From contig OW240916.1 of NCBI GenBank assembly GCA_933207985.1, forward strand, positions 318,064,842 to 318,128,841: a stretch of 64,000 nt of DNA, written 5' to 3'. Made by a program: the position numbers and the translations under genes. Under the pieces are notes generated by a model that worked only from the letters and a program-made list of their open reading frames with translations, made no database searches and was not told the origin of the DNA. This document shows, in pieces, positions 11,017-21,593 of the stretch (within the stretch, counting starts at the first letter, position 1; each line of letters begins with the position of its first letter). The DNA comes from Pelobates cultripes. Lineage: Eukaryota > Chordata > Amphibia > Anura > Pelobatidae.

Positions 11017-13074
11017 GATAATCTGCACATGTTTGTGAGAACTAAAAAAATGTTAATTTGAGTGTGTATGTATGTTTGTGTGTTTTAAGTATGTTGGATT
11101 TAGTTATTGTGCACTTTTTTTAATCTTATATAGGATGCCTCTGATTTGTCCGATTTAAATGCTTTAAATGCCCTTTTCCGGTTGTCTGATTGATAGCCCA
11201 TGGGGTTAAGTTACAAATGTGCCAATTTCTGTTAAAATCTGCACTTTTTGAGAAATGAATAAAGAGGATGCACTCGTCATGCATAAACAGGGTTATCACT
11301 AAGTCCAAACGGGGAAAAAACATCCAGTTTAATAAAGGGCCCTTCAGACAGCAAAGACCAGACATTGTTGATTGAATTCATCAATATCTGAATTTTGTAA
11401 TTAGGGCCGAATGGCCTGAATATAGTCCAGATTTTAGACAGACAATACATCACCAGGTGGCTGAAATGCTGGCCTAATGCAGCAAATTCACGCCCAGAGG
11501 CTTCAATTCAACGCTGGCCTGGATTGAAAAAAAAATCAGAACAATGGTGCACTGACAAGGTTAGCAGGCAAATAGTTAAAAACTCTCGGCTGAGCACGGG
11601 TTAATTATGTGGTGGCTGGCCAGCTTAATGTTCAATTAAACACCTACAATTATAACTAATCTATTTAAAAGAAGCCATAAGAACAATTAAGGGGAAAATT
11701 ATAGCTTTCATAGTACGACATAAAATTATATTACTATTACTAAGGAGAAAATTATATCTTACATAATAAGCATTAAATTATATTTAACGCCAAACAATTT
11801 GTGTAAAAATAGCGGATATAAACACTATAGCCAACATGCAATATTCCTGATTAAGTTATCACATAGGAGTGGCATAAACTGCCTGTGCTGCAAGTTAGCT
11901 CTTCAGTTTGGGTAAATGGGTAATAAGTAGGGCCGGAGTGGACCCCCGGGAGACCGGGAAATTTCCCGGTGGGCCACTGAAGCTGGGGCCTGCCAGGGGC
12001 TGCAGGAGCTGTAAAAGTTTTATTTCTTCTAAATTTGTTGGGGAGCTGTGAGGAGTGGCATCACAATGTTGCTCATCAGCAATTAGTAGGCGGTCAAATA
12101 CTGCATGACGTCATATTGCGGCGGCAAACAATCACTGAATGTAGGAGAGAAACTTAGTGAAAGTCCTCTCCACAGCTGCACACCCAATGATGGCTCAGGA
12201 AGACAGTGTAGTGAGAGAATCTGTAATTTGCGTGTTTATGTATGTGTGTTTCAGCTTGTCTGTGATTGTTTATTGGTTATTATATGTGTGTCAATGTGTG
12301 TATGGGTCACTTTATGTGTGTATGTGTTGGTATCAATTTGTGTATTGGTCTGTGTGTCTGTGTGGGGGGGGGGAATCAGTGTGAACTAATAAAAAAATGC
12401 AATAGTATTACTTAGGTTACAGGATATCTGAAGGTATATAATAATAATTTAATACTATATATATATATTTATTATTAAATTATTATTTACATGGTTAGAG
12501 ATTATAAGCATAATTTGTATAAGTATTATGCTTATAATTTATACACAAATATTAATATAATACATATGCATTAATATACTCGTAGATATGCATAAAACAC
12601 CCAGTAATTGTACTGAATAAAAATTACAAATGGCTTTACTAAGTTCAAGAGTTAAAAACATGGGCATCCTAAGCAGGGCCAGCGCAAACCTATGGCAACC
12701 ATGCAGACGCCACTACCCTGCGCTTTGGGGGCTCTCACTTGGCACATGCTCAAATATACTGGTTGGGGGATGAATGGGCAGCGTGAGAGCAATGTACTTA
12801 ATGTTTTCCTCCTGCAGTGTGACAGCATCCAGTATATGCGGATGGGAGCTACTCAGTCTGGACCTGGAAAAAAGCAACAGTCCCTGAGCTGGGCATACAA
12901 TATCTAAACTAGTACTGATAACGCAGAGGTATTCACTACAGTGAGAATTCAAAGTGAATTTTAAATTTAAGGCTCGTCATAGAGGAAATATAACTGAATA
13001 AGAGAATTTTTCTGATTGACTATTTTGACTTTAAAAAAAATTGAAATTCGGCCAAACTTAACTAAGCCAAAAAT
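11017..13074. other. No gene; low-complexity and repeat-like DNA
   Basis: AT-rich DNA with a GT-rich stretch at about 12225-12375 and short AT repeats around 12440-12560. Around 11930-11975 the string 'GGGCCGGAGTGG...GGGAAATTTCCCGG' looks like an end of a hAT-type repeat, without a partner end I can prove. No coding frame is supported. Confidence 0.5.
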
Positions 13075-13365
13075 CACTGGCATCGCGCCAGCCACGACCC
13101 ACTTAACACCAGAACCGCATTCAGGGCACCGTCCGGAAGAGGTCGATGCCTTTCTTTCTGGCACCGGGTAAGAAATACCGAAACAGGGGCTTCAGGGCCT
13201 AACGCGCGGCCGGCCAGCCACACGCGACCGCAGGGGAGCAAACAATCTGGGAAGACCTGAGCCTGATAGACCTGCTGCCTACCTACCAGCCAGAAAGGGA
13301 CATGGGGAGAAAATCCCAAAAACCACCCGTGACTGACGTGAGAAACGCAGCGCAACATAGGCCAG

Positions 13366-14334
13366 ATGTTGACGCCATCACAAAACTCGCAGGAGCCCTC
13401 TCCCACGAGAGACCCGACACCCCAGCAGTCTGAGGTCGGGAACTCACCCCAGAGCCCAAAACAGGCCACCCAAGAGGATGCTGGCACACCAGGACTGATA
13501 ACCCTTGCAACAAAACAAGATATACAGGATATGCTTACAGGCCTCCAACATAACCTCAAGAAAATGCGGGAAGCAGACCTCGCAGCATTAACCCCAGAGG
13601 TACAGGCCGTCACAGCACGCGCCCAAGCCACAGAAGCAAATGTACTTCCCCTGCAACACAATTTCCAGATGCTCAGTGACAAGGTACACCAGCTACAAAA
13701 TGACACCAACAGGCAAGTGAGCACCCTAAATGATAGAGGCCGGAGAAAAAATATAAAGATAAGAGGGGTCCCAGAAACCATCCCCCTGGAGGAACTGCAG
13801 CACTTCGTGAGACGGCTAGTGGCATCCCTACTACCGACGAAACAAGCTAAGTACTTCACATTTGATGGGGTATACAGAATAGCTAAATCCCCTAAAGCCC
13901 CAGCCACGGCACCAAGAGACATCATTCTTAGATGCCAAACAGTAGCAGACAAGCCAAGACTAACAGCAGCACTAAAGGGAAAATCCCCATATAACTTCGA
14001 AGACAGCCACATATCCTTTTTTCAGGACTTAAACAGGGCTACCTTGCTATGGCGCAAGAGTATGCAACCTCTTACAAGGACATTACAAGCAGAAAACCTG
14101 ACCTATCGATGGGCAACCCCAAACACTTTGTGGATCACTAAAGATGGACAATCCTATAAAGCCACAGCCCTAACGGACGCACCTGCATTGCTAACAGCGC
14201 TGGGCCTATCCACCAGGAAAACACCAGCACAGGGAACATCCCGCTCTCCAGCCACGACATCCACCGGAGCAGCCTCACTAGACCCTAGAAAGAAAGCGGG
14301 ACCCATGGGGACACTTACGGCTATGCAGCCCTAA
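13366..14334 (+). CDS. L1-type ORF1 protein (RNA-binding), intact
   Basis: 322 codons without a break. The order of parts is that of L1 ORF1p: a polar N-terminus (1-50), a heptad-rich coiled coil (about 50-125), the RRM start 'RRKNIKIRGVPE' (about 126-137), and the C-terminal domain with 'PRDIILRC' and 'SPYNFEDSHISFFQDLNRAT' (about 180-245). In the family this protein trimerises, binds element RNA and acts as a nucleic-acid chaperone in the ribonucleoprotein. No ORF2 follows. Start chosen at the first ATG ahead of the polar region. The open frame despite the missing ORF2 suggests a young copy or selection on ORF1. Confidence 0.8.
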   Translation: MLTPSQNSQEPSPTRDPTPQQSEVGNSPQSPKQATQEDAGTPGLITLATKQDIQDMLTGLQHNLKKMREADLAALTPEVQAVTARAQATEANVLPLQHNFQMLSDKVHQLQNDTNRQVSTLNDRGRRKNIKIRGVPETIPLEELQHFVRRLVASLLPTKQAKYFTFDGVYRIAKSPKAPATAPRDIILRCQTVADKPRLTAALKGKSPYNFEDSHISFFQDLNRATLLWRKSMQPLTRTLQAENLTYRWATPNTLWITKDGQSYKATALTDAPALLTALGLSTRKTPAQGTSRSPATTSTGAASLDPRKKAGPMGTLTAMQP

Positions 14335-14369
14335 ACGACTCTCCCAAGAGTCCGTTACAACCTCACAGA

Positions 14370-14608
14370 TAGTGATGTCCCGAACGGTTAGCCAAACGGT
14401 TCACGAACAGTTCGCCGTGGACTCCAGTCAGAAGACACATTCCAGCCAATCAGCAGCAGTCCCTCCCTCCCAGACCCTCCCACCTCCTGGGAGTGGTAGG
14501 GTCTGGGAGGGAAGGTCTGCTGTTGATTGGCTGGAATGTGCCTGCTGACTGGAGTCCGCGGCGAACCGTTCGCGGCGAACCATTCCCGAACCGTTCGGGA
14601 CATCACTA
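14370..14608. mobile_element. hAT-type MITE with 8-bp target duplication
   Basis: 239 bp with long inverted arms beginning 'TAGTGATGTCCCGAACGG' and ending in the complement. The arms pair through most of the element ('GGACTCCAGTCAG', 'ATTCCAGCCAATCA' and 'CCTCCCAGACCCT' all recur inverted). It is flanked by the direct repeat CTCACAGA (14362-14369 and 14609-14616). An 8-bp duplication is the hAT superfamily signature. It has no coding capacity and sits in the 3' UTR of the ORF1-only L1 copy. Confidence 0.9.
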
Positions 14609-14765
14609 CTCACAGACCAACTTCATAACAAAAATGTGCACAATCACTGAATGCTATGCCAGATGTTTATCCGTTAACTGTTGTGATCCTTGTCAACAGG
14701 TAGCACGGTCCTCTAGGGCAAAAACATGCACAGTCCTTGTAATTGCATATACTCCAGGCACTTTA

Positions 14766-16327
14766 CAGGGAGTGCAGAATTATTAGGCAAATGAGTATTT
14801 TGACCACATCATCCTCTTTATGCATGTTGTCTTACTCCAAGCTGTATAGGCTCGAAAGCCTACTACCAATTAAGCATATTAGGTGATGTGCATCTCTGTA
14901 ATGAGAAGGGGTGTGGTCTAATGACATCAACACCCTATATCAGGTGTGCATAATTATTAGGCAACTTCCTTTCCTTTGGCAAAATGGGTCAAAAGAAGGA
15001 CTTGACAGGCTCAGAAAAGTCAAAAATAGTGAGATATCTTGCAGAGGTATGCAGCACTCTTAAAATTGCAAAGCTTCTGAAGCGTGATCATCGAACAATC
15101 AAGCGTTTCATTCAAAATAGTCAACAGGGTCGCAAGAAGCGTGTGGAAAAACCAAGGCGCAAAATAACTGCCCATGAACTGAGAAAAGTCAAGCGTGCAG
15201 CTGCCACGATGCCACTTGCCACCAGTTTGGCCATATTTCAGAGCTGCAACATCACTGGAGTGCCCAAAAGCACAAGGTGTGCAATACTCAGAGACATGGC
15301 CAAGGTAAGAAAGGCTGAAAGACGACCACCACTGAACAAGACACACAAGCTGAAACGTCAAGACTGGGCCAAGAAATATCTCAAGACTGATTTTTCTAAG
15401 GTTTTATGGACTGATGAAATGAGAGTGAGTCTTGATGGGCCAGATGGATGGGCCCGTGGCTGGATTGGTAAAGGGCAGAGAGCTCCAGTCCGACTCAGAC
15501 GCCAGCAAGGTGGAGGTGGAGTACTGGTTTGGGCTGGTATCATCAAAGATGAGCTTGTGGGGCCTTTTCGGGTTGAGGATGGAGTCAAGCTCAACTCCCA
15601 GTCCTACTGCCAGTTCCTGGAAGAAACCTTCTTCAAGCAGTGGTACAGGAAGAAGTCTGCATCCTTCAAGAAAAACATGATTTTCATGCAGGACAATGCT
15701 CCATCACACGCGTCCAAGTACTCCACAGCGTGGCTGGCAAGAAAGGGTATAAAAGAAGAAAATCTAATGACATGGCCTCCTTGTTCACCTGATCTGAACC
15801 CCATTGAGAACCTGTGGTCCATCATCAAATATGAGATTTACAAGGAGGGAAAACAGTACACCTCTCTGAACAGTGTCTGGGAGGCTGTGGTTGCTGCTGC
15901 ACGCAATGTTGATGGTGAACAGATCAAAACACTGACAGAATCCATGGATGGCAGGCTTTTGAGTGTCCTTGCAAAGAAAGGTGGCTATATTGGTCACTGA
16001 TTTGTTTTTGTTTTGTTTTTGAATGTCAGAAATTTATATTTGTGAATGTTGAGATGTTATATTGGTTTCACTGGTAATAATAAATAATTGAAATGGGTAT
16101 ATATTTGTTTTTTGTTAAGTTGCCTAATAATTATGCACAGTAATAGTCACCTGCACACACAGATATCCCCCTAACATAGCTATAACTAAAAACAAACTAA
16201 AACTACTTCCAAAAATATTCAGCTTTGATATTAATGAGTTTTTTGGGTTCATTGAGAACATGGTTGTTGTTCAATAATAAAATTAATCCTCAAAAATACA
16301 ACTTGCCTAATAATTCTGCACTCCCTG
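14766..16327 (+). mobile_element. Tc1-like transposon, DD37E (TRT-type), structurally intact
   Basis: 1562 bp with perfect 25-bp outer inverted ends (CAGGGAGTGCAGAATTATTA...) at 14766-14790 and 16303-16327. A second, perfect 23-bp inner pair lies at 14945-14967 and 16117-16139, so each end carries two related repeats (IR/DR architecture). TA is duplicated on both sides (14764-14765, 16328-16329). The second LTR at about 19070-19085 preserves the unoccupied site ('GCACTTTATTTGTAAG'). The intact ends and transposase suggest recent activity. Confidence 0.95.
14984..16000 (+). CDS. Tc1-like transposase (DD37E), intact
   Basis: 338 codons, normal for Tc1/mariner transposases. A bipartite helix-turn-helix DNA-binding region covers about 1-110, with a basic GRKKR linker at 49-53. 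The catalytic domain has D144 ('WTDEM'), D237 ('MQDNAPSH') and E275 ('NPIENLW'), plus the glycine-rich block 'RQQGGGGVLVWAGI' (173-186). There are 37 residues between the second D and the E, the DD37E spacing reported for TRT elements of fish, lampreys and frogs, not the usual Tc1 DD34E. The enzyme cuts and pastes the element at TA sites in the nucleus. I see no frameshift or missing catalytic residue. The start is the first ATG, placed 17 bp after the inner repeat. Confidence 0.95.
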   Translation: MGQKKDLTGSEKSKIVRYLAEVCSTLKIAKLLKRDHRTIKRFIQNSQQGRKKRVEKPRRKITAHELRKVKRAAATMPLATSLAIFQSCNITGVPKSTRCAILRDMAKVRKAERRPPLNKTHKLKRQDWAKKYLKTDFSKVLWTDEMRVSLDGPDGWARGWIGKGQRAPVRLRRQQGGGGVLVWAGIIKDELVGPFRVEDGVKLNSQSYCQFLEETFFKQWYRKKSASFKKNMIFMQDNAPSHASKYSTAWLARKGIKEENLMTWPPCSPDLNPIENLWSIIKYEIYKEGKQYTSLNSVWEAVVAAARNVDGEQIKTLTESMDGRLLSVLAKKGGYIGH

Positions 16328-16501
16328 TATTTGTAAGTTCACACAGGATACAGCAGTAAATGAAAACATAAATGTAACAGAAAACCCTATAAACAAAAAC
16401 CTAGCTCGTCTGAGCACTAACTGACAATTAGGTTCCCTATCTCTCAGGGTTAAACTAAACAAAACAATATTGCACCAACCTTATTAGATAGCAACACTCT
16501 G

Positions 16502-18019
16502 CTAGCTAGCCTGTTGCTTTCCTTTCTGCACTCCCAGTGCTCCAAGCCAGCCTTGCCCTGACTGCTTTCCTTTCTGCACTCCCAGTGCTCCAAGCCAGCC
16601 TTGCCCTGACTGCTTTCCTTTCTGCACTCCTAGTGCTCCAAGCCAGCCTTGACTGCTTCCTCCTGCACTCCCAGTGCTCCAAGCCAGCCCTGACTGCTTC
16701 CTTTCTGCACTCCCAGTGCCTAGTCTTCTTGACTCTCTATATGGAGAGAACAGCCTCTCTCCTGCCTGCTTCCTGGGAGGAAGCCAGCAATCCCTCTCCT
16801 TTTCCTGCCTAGCCGGGAGGGGTTTATTCCCACTGCAATAGCTCATTAACTGCAGCTGAGCAGTGGGTTGGAGACGGTCCAAAAAACCCTGGCCTGGATC
16901 TATGTCTCCCCAGAAAACCACTAAACTGTGGAGTGGAGCATTGGCCCACCCTTCTCTCCAAATGCTCCACCCCAGGGGCCCATAACTAAACAATGCTTTG
17001 TGTTGTGCAACACACAAGCTACACGTACTTCCCCTGGGGTTAAAAGGCCTATCTGCCTTCACTTTATCACATATCCTCCTCCCCAGCTCAGACCCATCGG
17101 GTCGAGCGGCCTTCGAACACAAACCGTGAACATTCATAACACCTAGGGCTCTACCAGCCCTGACTAGCTTCTCAGTTACAGGAAGTGGCCTATTGTAGAT
17201 AGCGGCTACCTTGCTCCCTTGTAGTTTAAGGAGCCCCCACCCAATAGGATAACCCAAATAGTTAGCAGTGTTAGCGGTCAAACCGGTAGCCCTTACATTA
17301 TTCACAACTAACCGGACCTTCATCAGGTGTGCTACGCAGTCCACCATGTGAAACACCACATCAAGGTAGGCAGCTGCATACTCTGGCTGGAACAGAACAC
17401 TTTTCATCAAAGTAACCTCACTCCCTGAATCTATCAGTGCTTGTGCACTCTTCCCTACCACCATCACCACTTTTAGCTGTGCTGTAACACCACCACCAGT
17501 CACCATACACATCTTTAAGCAAGTCAATACAATCCTATGCAGAGCCATTATTCCTATGTCACATTGTATTGGCTCTTCACTCCCAGGACAGTTATATGCA
17601 ATATGTCCTTGCATGTGGCAGTTGAAGCATCTGAGTTCTTTCTCAGTCTGGTCTCGTATGGAGTGCTGTTCTTGTGCCGGAGGCCCAGACTCCCAGCGTA
17701 GCTCATCTTTCCTTTGCCTGGTTTCCTCTCCTTGCTCAGCCTTGAGTGGCCACCTCTCAACGTCAACAATGCTTTCCTCTGGGCTGTCTGGCGGTCTCCC
17801 TGTTCCCTTGGGGGTGTCCAGAGACGCAGTCATGGCCTCTCGCTGGATCATGACAGCCCCGGTATCAAACAGCCGGTCAGGCATTCCGAGTCCCGCCTTT
17901 AATTCCATGACTGTGTTCCCAGAATCTGGCAGCTGTTCCCGGTAGTCAGTGCGCCCAGGCCTTGTAGCAGTAGTCTTTGCCAGCAGATCTAGTTCTACGG
18001 TTCCCGGACAATCATTCAA
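16502..18019 (-). pseudogene. LTR-element frame with zinc knuckle and protease-like motif
   Basis: An open frame on the minus strand. Residues 131-144 form a CCHC knuckle (CX2CX4HX4C) and residues 195-202 read 'ALIDSGSE', the aspartic-protease active-site triad with its usual hydrophobic neighbour. The region from about residue 317 onward is merely LTR sequence: the frame runs through the element's internal end at 17072 into the LTR minisatellite, giving repeated 'GWLGALGVQKGKQSGQ' units. No RT follows. The part inside the element is probably the end of Gag plus protease of a gypsy-like polyprotein. I list it as a degenerate gene because the upstream gag frame is separate. Confidence 0.6.
16510..16720. 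repeat. LTR-internal minisatellite (first LTR)
   Basis: Units of roughly 30-48 bp carrying 'GCACTCCCAGTGCTCCAAGC' recur about five times. The partner LTR (19270-19420) has fewer units, so the array changed in length after or during element replication. Confidence 0.85.
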
Positions 18020-18176
18020 AGTCTTTGTAACAATATCAGGTGTCTCTGAAATATTTCGTTCTGCTACGCCAATGTCATCTACTTTGTCACTTCCGCCTTG
18101 GTCGGGCTTAGGTGCGGACGTGCCTATCTTATCACCACAGCTTGGTTCTGTAACTGTCGCTCTCTCTTGGCTTAGA

Positions 18177-18842
18177 TCAAAAGCGGCTACTTTGCCTTTC
18201 TTGTTTTGCCACTACTTCTCTGCCATGCTTTTCTCTGCCAAACTGTTCAACAGCTGGTCGACATTTTTGGGTAGCCTCTGCTACTAAACAGCGCATCACA
18301 TTATTATACTCAACTGGAGTGCTTTGCTTCTCTTCATTTTGCTCAGCTCCTTTACTGTTGTTTTCTCTGACTCCCCAAGTCAGTCTGCTTTTCGTGCCTT
18401 TAACTTGTTCACTTGGGTGAACATCAGCGGCTTCTGCTTCACTTTTTATTACACAAACCGGCTTGACACTGCTAGCCTCAGCCACAGTCTTTTTTTCTCC
18501 TTTTGTGGCCTCGGGAAGATTTATCAGCACCTTTCTGTTTTCTAATGCCTGTTCTCTCTCTTCTGCGTGTTTCTCAACATCACGCTTTGCTGCCTCCATG
18601 CTTTTCAGCTTGCTGAAGACTTCTTCTACTGCCTCTGTCATCCCATGCAGGATGTCAGTAGCTTGGTTACAGGGTCCCTTGTCCCCACGCTCCCTGCGGG
18701 GGGCAATCTGCAAAACCTCAGTAAGGGCAGCTCTATGCTCCTGCTGAGCGTCCCTCAGGTTCTTAACCTGTGCAGCCAGGAAACTGTTTGTGCCTTGTTG
18801 TTTAGCGGTTGCCTGTACCACAGCCTTCAGCAGGTCCTCCAT
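18177..18842 (-). pseudogene. Gag-like frame of the non-autonomous LTR element
   Basis: 221 codons on the minus strand beginning 'MEDLLKAVVQATAKQQ', then Q/E/K-rich helical sequence ('LRDAQQEHRAALTEVLQ', 'EKHAEEREQALENRK'). The start is about 150 bp inside the 5' LTR (18995), where gag should begin. The MEDLL...Q-rich opening resembles Gag proteins of some vertebrate gypsy elements, but the matrix/capsid core is too diverged for me to name domains. It ends before the zinc-knuckle frame at 18019, so at least one frame break separates the two. Confidence 0.5.
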
Positions 18843-18994
18843 TATAGCACCAAGCAGGTAACAGTGTTCAAGGCACAGTGCTACTTTTTTGATTTAGCAT
18901 GTCTGCCAAAATAAAAGTCCTCAAGCAGACTACCGAATGACTGGCACACCCACAGACCCTCAATGTGCTACTGTGCCCGCATTCTCCACCATAT

Positions 18995-19736
18995 TGTGAT
19001 CCTTGTCAACAGGTAGCACGGTCCTCTAGGGCAAAAACATGCACAGTCCTTGTAATTGCATATACTCCAGGCACTTTATTTGTAAGTTCACACAGGATAC
19101 AGCAGTAAATGAAAACATAAAGGTAACAGAAAACCCTATAAACAAAAACCTAGCTCGTCTGAGCACTAACTGACAATTGGGTTCCCTATCTCTCAGGGTT
19201 AAACTAAACAAAACAATATTGCACCAACCTTATTAGATAGCAACACTCTGCTAGCTAGCCTGTTTCTTTCCTTTCTGCACTCCCAGTGCTCCAAGCCAGC
19301 CTTGCCCTGACTGCTTTCCTTTCTGCACTCCCAGTGCTCCAAGCCAGCCTTGACTGCTTCCTCCTGCACTCCCAGTGCTCCAAGCCAGCCCTGACTGCTT
19401 CCTTTCTGCACTCCCAGCCTCTCTCCTGCCTGCTTCCTGGGAGGAAGCCAGCAATCCCTCTCCTTTTCCTGCCTAGCCGGGAGGGGTTTATTCCCACTGC
19501 AATAGCTCATTAACTGCAGCTGAGCAGTGGGTTGGAGACGGTCCAAAAAAACCCTGGCCTGGATCTATGTCTCCCCAGAAAACCACTAAACTGTGGAGTG
19601 GAGCATTGGCCCACCCTTCTCTCCAAATGCTCCACCCCAGGGGCCCATAACTAAACAATGCTTTGTGTTGTGCAACACACAAGCTACACATACTTCCCCT
19701 GGGGTTAAAAGGCCTATCTGCCTTCACTTTATCACA
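18995..19736 (-). repeat. 5' LTR of the non-autonomous element
   Basis: 742 bp, TGTGATCC...TTATCACA, near identical to the LTR at 14682-17071 apart from the Tc1-like insert, minisatellite unit number and a few substitutions. It keeps the empty TA site of the Tc1-like transposon. Confidence 0.85.
19270..19420. repeat. LTR-internal minisatellite (second LTR)
   Basis: Same units as 16510-16720, with about four copies here. Confidence 0.8.
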
Positions 19737-19835
19737 CTGTACAATAGTCAAAATTTGACCACAAGGAAGTGGCATGCACGAATGTCTTGTACCATGTAAG
19801 ATGCACCAAAAATAAAGAATTACAAAAAAAAAAAA

Positions 19836-20636
19836 TATTTGTATTCACTTTGAACTCTCACGTTAGTAAATAAACCTGATAATTATTTTATAGCAATAAT
19901 GTACAGGAGGGGAAATGATGCATCCTGTAAAACGTATGACCCTTTGCTGCCTGGAATATTGCCTTTTGGATTGGCTGACACAGATTTATTAAGTTCCTCC
20001 CTCTATTAAATTCCTTCCTTAGCCCCGGCCACACACTGGATTACAGCAGATAACCAGAACTATATTTTGATTATATTTACCAAAATGTTACTACAATTTG
20101 CTATAAAATCAATATTCCACAGTGTGTTGCAACATGTGTGTCTAATCAAAGACTGGGTGTAAGTCACTGCCAGGTCTTGCTCAATCTTCTTACTGACAGC
20201 TGAGAGTGAAGAATTACTATCTAGTCAATGTGTACATTTTGGCTGAAGTTATTGTTAGTTCTTGGATTGCTTTCATGCTATGAAGGCAGTAACTAGAAAG
20301 CGTGCCAGAAAGAAATATGGATTATTTTTGCTTATCCAATGGTCAAGTAAAGGGCATGAAATGTAATAAGTTGCAGAAGCAGAAATAAAGTAAATGTTTG
20401 TACTTTATAAATATTTTGTTGAAGCTGTACATAGTCTATTATATACTATGGTGGCGGCTTTTAATAAGACTGTTTTTAATGCCATCAACCTTAGTGTATG
20501 TATGATAAAGTTAATTGTGGTTTAGTAATGTTTAGTATTGATTTTTGGTGCAGGGAAAGCGAAATTTTATTAAAGGACACGGAGGCTCATATTAGGCTTT
20601 ATCTCTTTCTTTATTCCTCAGCAGTAAAGAAAGGAT
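19836..20636. other. No recognised feature
   Basis: AT-rich single-copy-looking DNA after the L1 poly(A). No coding frame or repeat end is recognised. Confidence 0.4.
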
Positions 20637-20995
20637 ATTAAAGGGACACTATAGTCACCTGAACACCTTTAGCTTAATGAAGCAGTTTTGGTGTATAGAA
20701 CATGCCCCTGCAGCCTCACTGCTCAATCCTCTGCCATTTAGGAGTTAAATCCCTTTGTTTATGAACGCTAGTCACACCTCCCTGCATGTGACTTGCACAG
20801 CCTTCCATAAACACTTCCTGTAAAGAGAGCCCTATTTAGGCTTTCTTTATTGCAAGTTCTGTTTAATTAAGATTTTCTTATCCCCTGCTATGTTAATAGC
20901 TTGCTAGACCCTCCAAGACCCTCCTGTGTGTGATTAAAGTTCAATTTAGAGATTGAGATACAATTATTTAAGGTAAATTACATCTGTTTGAAAGT
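20637..20995. repeat. MITE-like repeat ('TTAAAGGGACACTATAG' family)
   Basis: Starts 'ATTAAAGGGACACTATAGTCACC', the same terminal motif seen at 22788, 29559, 35477 and 39858. The right end is not clear, so the end coordinate is approximate. Confidence 0.45.
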
Positions 20996-21327
20996 GAAAC
21001 CAGTTTTTTTTTTTTTCATGCAGGCTCTGTCAATCCTAGCCAGGGGAGCATGGGCGTAGGAACCCTGGGGGGATGGGGGGGAGGCATCCCCCCCCAGCAA
21101 GTCATGCAGGGGGACAGGTTATGGGGAATTCCCCCCCAGCTCCGCCGCCCCTCCCCCATGCTGCAGCCGCCCGAGCGCTCTGTAGAGAGCCTCAGGCAGC
21201 TGCAGCTTTGCCCGGGCGGTGCTTCCATGAGGCCGGACCGCACCGCCCGGGCGCAGCCTGAGGAGAGGGGCTGACAGGAGGGAAGCGCTCAGCGCTCCCT
21301 CCTGTCACTCCTTCTCTGTAGCATGGG

Positions 21328-21478
21328 CGAGCCCAGTATAGTCCGCGGGTACAGGGAGCATCTGTCTCCTGTACCCGGCCAGACTAACAGGAAGTACACA
21401 CTGAGTGTACACTTCCTGTTAGTCCGGCCGGGTACAGAAAACAAAAGCTACCTGTACCCGCGGACTATACTGGGCTCG
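21328..21478. repeat. 151-bp near-perfect palindrome
   Basis: The arm starting 'CGAGCCCAGTATAGTCCGCG' at 21328 is matched by its complement ending at 21478, and the inner part ('ACTAACAGGAAGT' / 'ACTTCCTGTTAGT') pairs too. Only small mismatches lie between the outer and inner stems. It is 15 bp from an assembly gap. Confidence 0.9.
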
Positions 21479-21493
21479 ACCACGCTAAAACTG

Positions 21494-21593
21494 NNNNNNN
21501 NNNNNNNNNNNNNNNNNNNNNNNNNNNNNNNNNNNNNNNNNNNNNNNNNNNNNNNNNNNNNNNNNNNNNNNNNNNNNNNNNNNNNNNNNNNNN
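21494..21593. other. Assembly gap (100 N)
   Basis: Exactly 100 N, a common convention for a gap of unknown size. It lies between a palindrome and a minisatellite, both hard to assemble. Confidence 0.99.

Larger units (their letters stand above)
14682..17071 (-). repeat. 3' LTR of the non-autonomous element (with Tc1-like insert)
   Basis: TGTGATCC...TTATCACA, 2390 bp including the Tc1-like transposon at 14766-16327; about 826 bp without it. It is longer than its partner (742 bp), partly because it has more units of the internal minisatellite at 16510-16720. Confidence 0.85.
14682..19736 (-). mobile_element. Non-autonomous LTR retrotransposon (gag/protease only)
   Basis: Two LTRs beginning TGTGATCC and ending TTATCACA bound a 1.92-kb internal region. 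The whole is flanked by the direct repeat CTGT (14678-14681 and 19737-19740). Internal frames read on the minus strand: a gag-like frame, a zinc knuckle and a protease-like DSG motif. I see no reverse transcriptase, RNase H or integrase. Next to the 18995 LTR, the minus-strand leader contains 'TGGTGGAGAATGCGGGC', a candidate primer-binding site. It must have been mobilised by a relative's enzymes. It lies inside the 3' UTR of the ORF1-only L1 copy. Confidence 0.85.
13075..19835 (+). mobile_element. L1-type element with ORF1 only (copy 1), interrupted
   Basis: A GC-richer leader begins near 13075, ORF1 is at 13366-14334, then a short 3' UTR ends in 'AATAAAGAATTAC' plus poly(A) at 19835. With the nested insertions removed (MITE 14370-14608; LTR element 14682-19736), only about 180 bases separate the ORF1 stop from the poly(A). 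No ORF2 is present. The same tail ('AATAAAGAATTA' + A) closes the second ORF1-only element at 41859, which supports reading these as complete ORF1-only units. The 5' boundary is approximate. Confidence 0.7.
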
